The position numbers and the translations under genes were made by a program. A stretch of 6,133 nt of DNA from Gammaproteobacteria bacterium (GTDB lineage: Bacteria > Pseudomonadota > Gammaproteobacteria > Steroidobacterales > Steroidobacteraceae): contig DAIDKA010000180.1 of the NCBI GenBank assembly GCA_027451085.1, forward strand, positions 1 through 6,133. Reading direction: 5' to 3'. How positions within the stretch are numbered: the first letter of the stretch is position 1; each line of letters begins with the position of its first letter. The notes under the pieces were generated by a model that did not search any database, was not told the origin of the DNA, and was given only the letters and a program-made list of their open reading frames with translations. This document shows, in pieces, positions 5,849-6,133 of this stretch.

Positions 5849-6133
5849 ATGGACAGCACGCTCAACCGCCGCAAGCTGCTGCGCGCCGTTGCCGGCAGTG
5901 CGCTGGTGCTGGCGCCCGTCGGACGGGCGCTGGCGAGCGCGGCCGGGCCGCGCTCGCTGAGTTTCGTGCACACGCACACGGGCGAGACGCTGGCCGCCGA
6001 ATACTTCTGCGATGGCTGCTACCAGCCTGCTGCAATGGCGCGGATCAGGCACCTGCTGCGGGACTTCCGCAGCGGTGAGCAGCATGACATCGATCCGCGC
6101 GTGCTCGACATCCTGTTCGACCTGCAGGTGCGC
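5849..6133 (+). CDS. DUF882 / YcbK-like Tat-exported protein (M15-like peptidase fold), 3' end outside the window
   Basis: Ninety-five codons are visible before the window ends. The N-terminus MDSTLNRRKLL carries a twin-arginine motif (R7-R8), then a hydrophobic segment and an ALASA cleavage-type site (27-31), so Tat export to the periplasm is expected. The mature part, starting RSLSFVHTHTGETLAAEYF, with RIRHLLRDFRSGE (66-78) and IDPRVLDILFDLQ (81-93), resembles E. coli YcbK and other DUF882 proteins, whose fold is that of D,D-peptidases of the M15 group. The metal-binding residues would lie beyond the window. A C-x-x-C pair (C54, C57) occurs where YcbK, as remembered, has none. The ATG at 5849 fits the leader length of YcbK but has no good ribosome-binding site. 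A GTG at 5819 with AGGTGG 7 bases upstream is an alternative that would add ten residues. A role in peptidoglycan processing is inferred; no link to the oxidation operon is evident. Confidence 0.88.
   Translation, partial: MDSTLNRRKLLRAVAGSALVLAPVGRALASAAGPRSLSFVHTHTGETLAAEYFCDGCYQPAAMARIRHLLRDFRSGEQHDIDPRVLDILFDLQVR

Noticed and set aside
4358..6085. A longer minus-strand reading of the transporter starting near 6085
   Set aside because: The extra 113 residues are not transporter-like, overlap the DUF882 gene, and a strong AGGAG site marks the ATG at 5746.

Overview
The window looks like chromosomal DNA from a GC-rich proteobacterium, probably gamma- or betaproteobacterial. The grounds are uniformly high GC, strong GC preference at third codon positions, densely overlapping genes, an aromatic acid:H+ symporter-type transporter, and a YcbK-like Tat-exported DUF882 protein. 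The genus cannot be named from the sequence. No rRNA, tRNA, CRISPR array, insertion sequence or phage gene was seen.

Positions 1-4272 form one tightly packed plus-strand gene set that looks like a single operon. In order it holds: the 3' part of a short-chain dehydrogenase/reductase (SDR), a SnoaL_4/NTF2-like protein, a DUF3237 protein, a flavoprotein of the vanillyl-alcohol oxidase / 4-cresol methylhydroxylase (VAO/PCMH) family, its exported monohaem cytochrome c, a small uncharacterised exported protein with a Tat-like leader, and a second SnoaL-like protein. From the SnoaL_4 gene onward every junction is a 1-4 base overlap or a 2-base gap, so translation is probably coupled. The operon ends at 4279-4347 in two strong hairpins that also lie just beyond the 3' end of a convergent minus-strand gene.

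Positions 4358-5746 (minus) encode a 462-residue major facilitator of the aromatic acid:H+ symporter (AAHS) type. After a divergent intergenic region of about 100 bases, a plus-strand DUF882/YcbK-like gene with a twin-arginine signal begins and runs off the right edge.

The likely theme is oxidation of a para-substituted phenol, such as an alkylphenol, phenylpropanoid or lignan. Known flavocytochromes of this family remove a hydride at the carbon para to the phenol, giving a quinone methide that water attacks, and pass electrons to a cytochrome c. The SDR could then oxidise the resulting alcohol. The two SnoaL-fold proteins and the DUF3237 protein are unexplained helpers or further catalysts, and the AAHS transporter could import an aromatic acid. 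The flavoprotein keeps the phenol-binding Tyr/Tyr/Arg set and the VAO-type FAD-linking histidine, but it differs from VAO at the Asp170 position and lacks the His-His pair found in both VAO and PCMH. The substrate may therefore be new. The alignments behind these residue statements were made by eye from remembered reference sequences.
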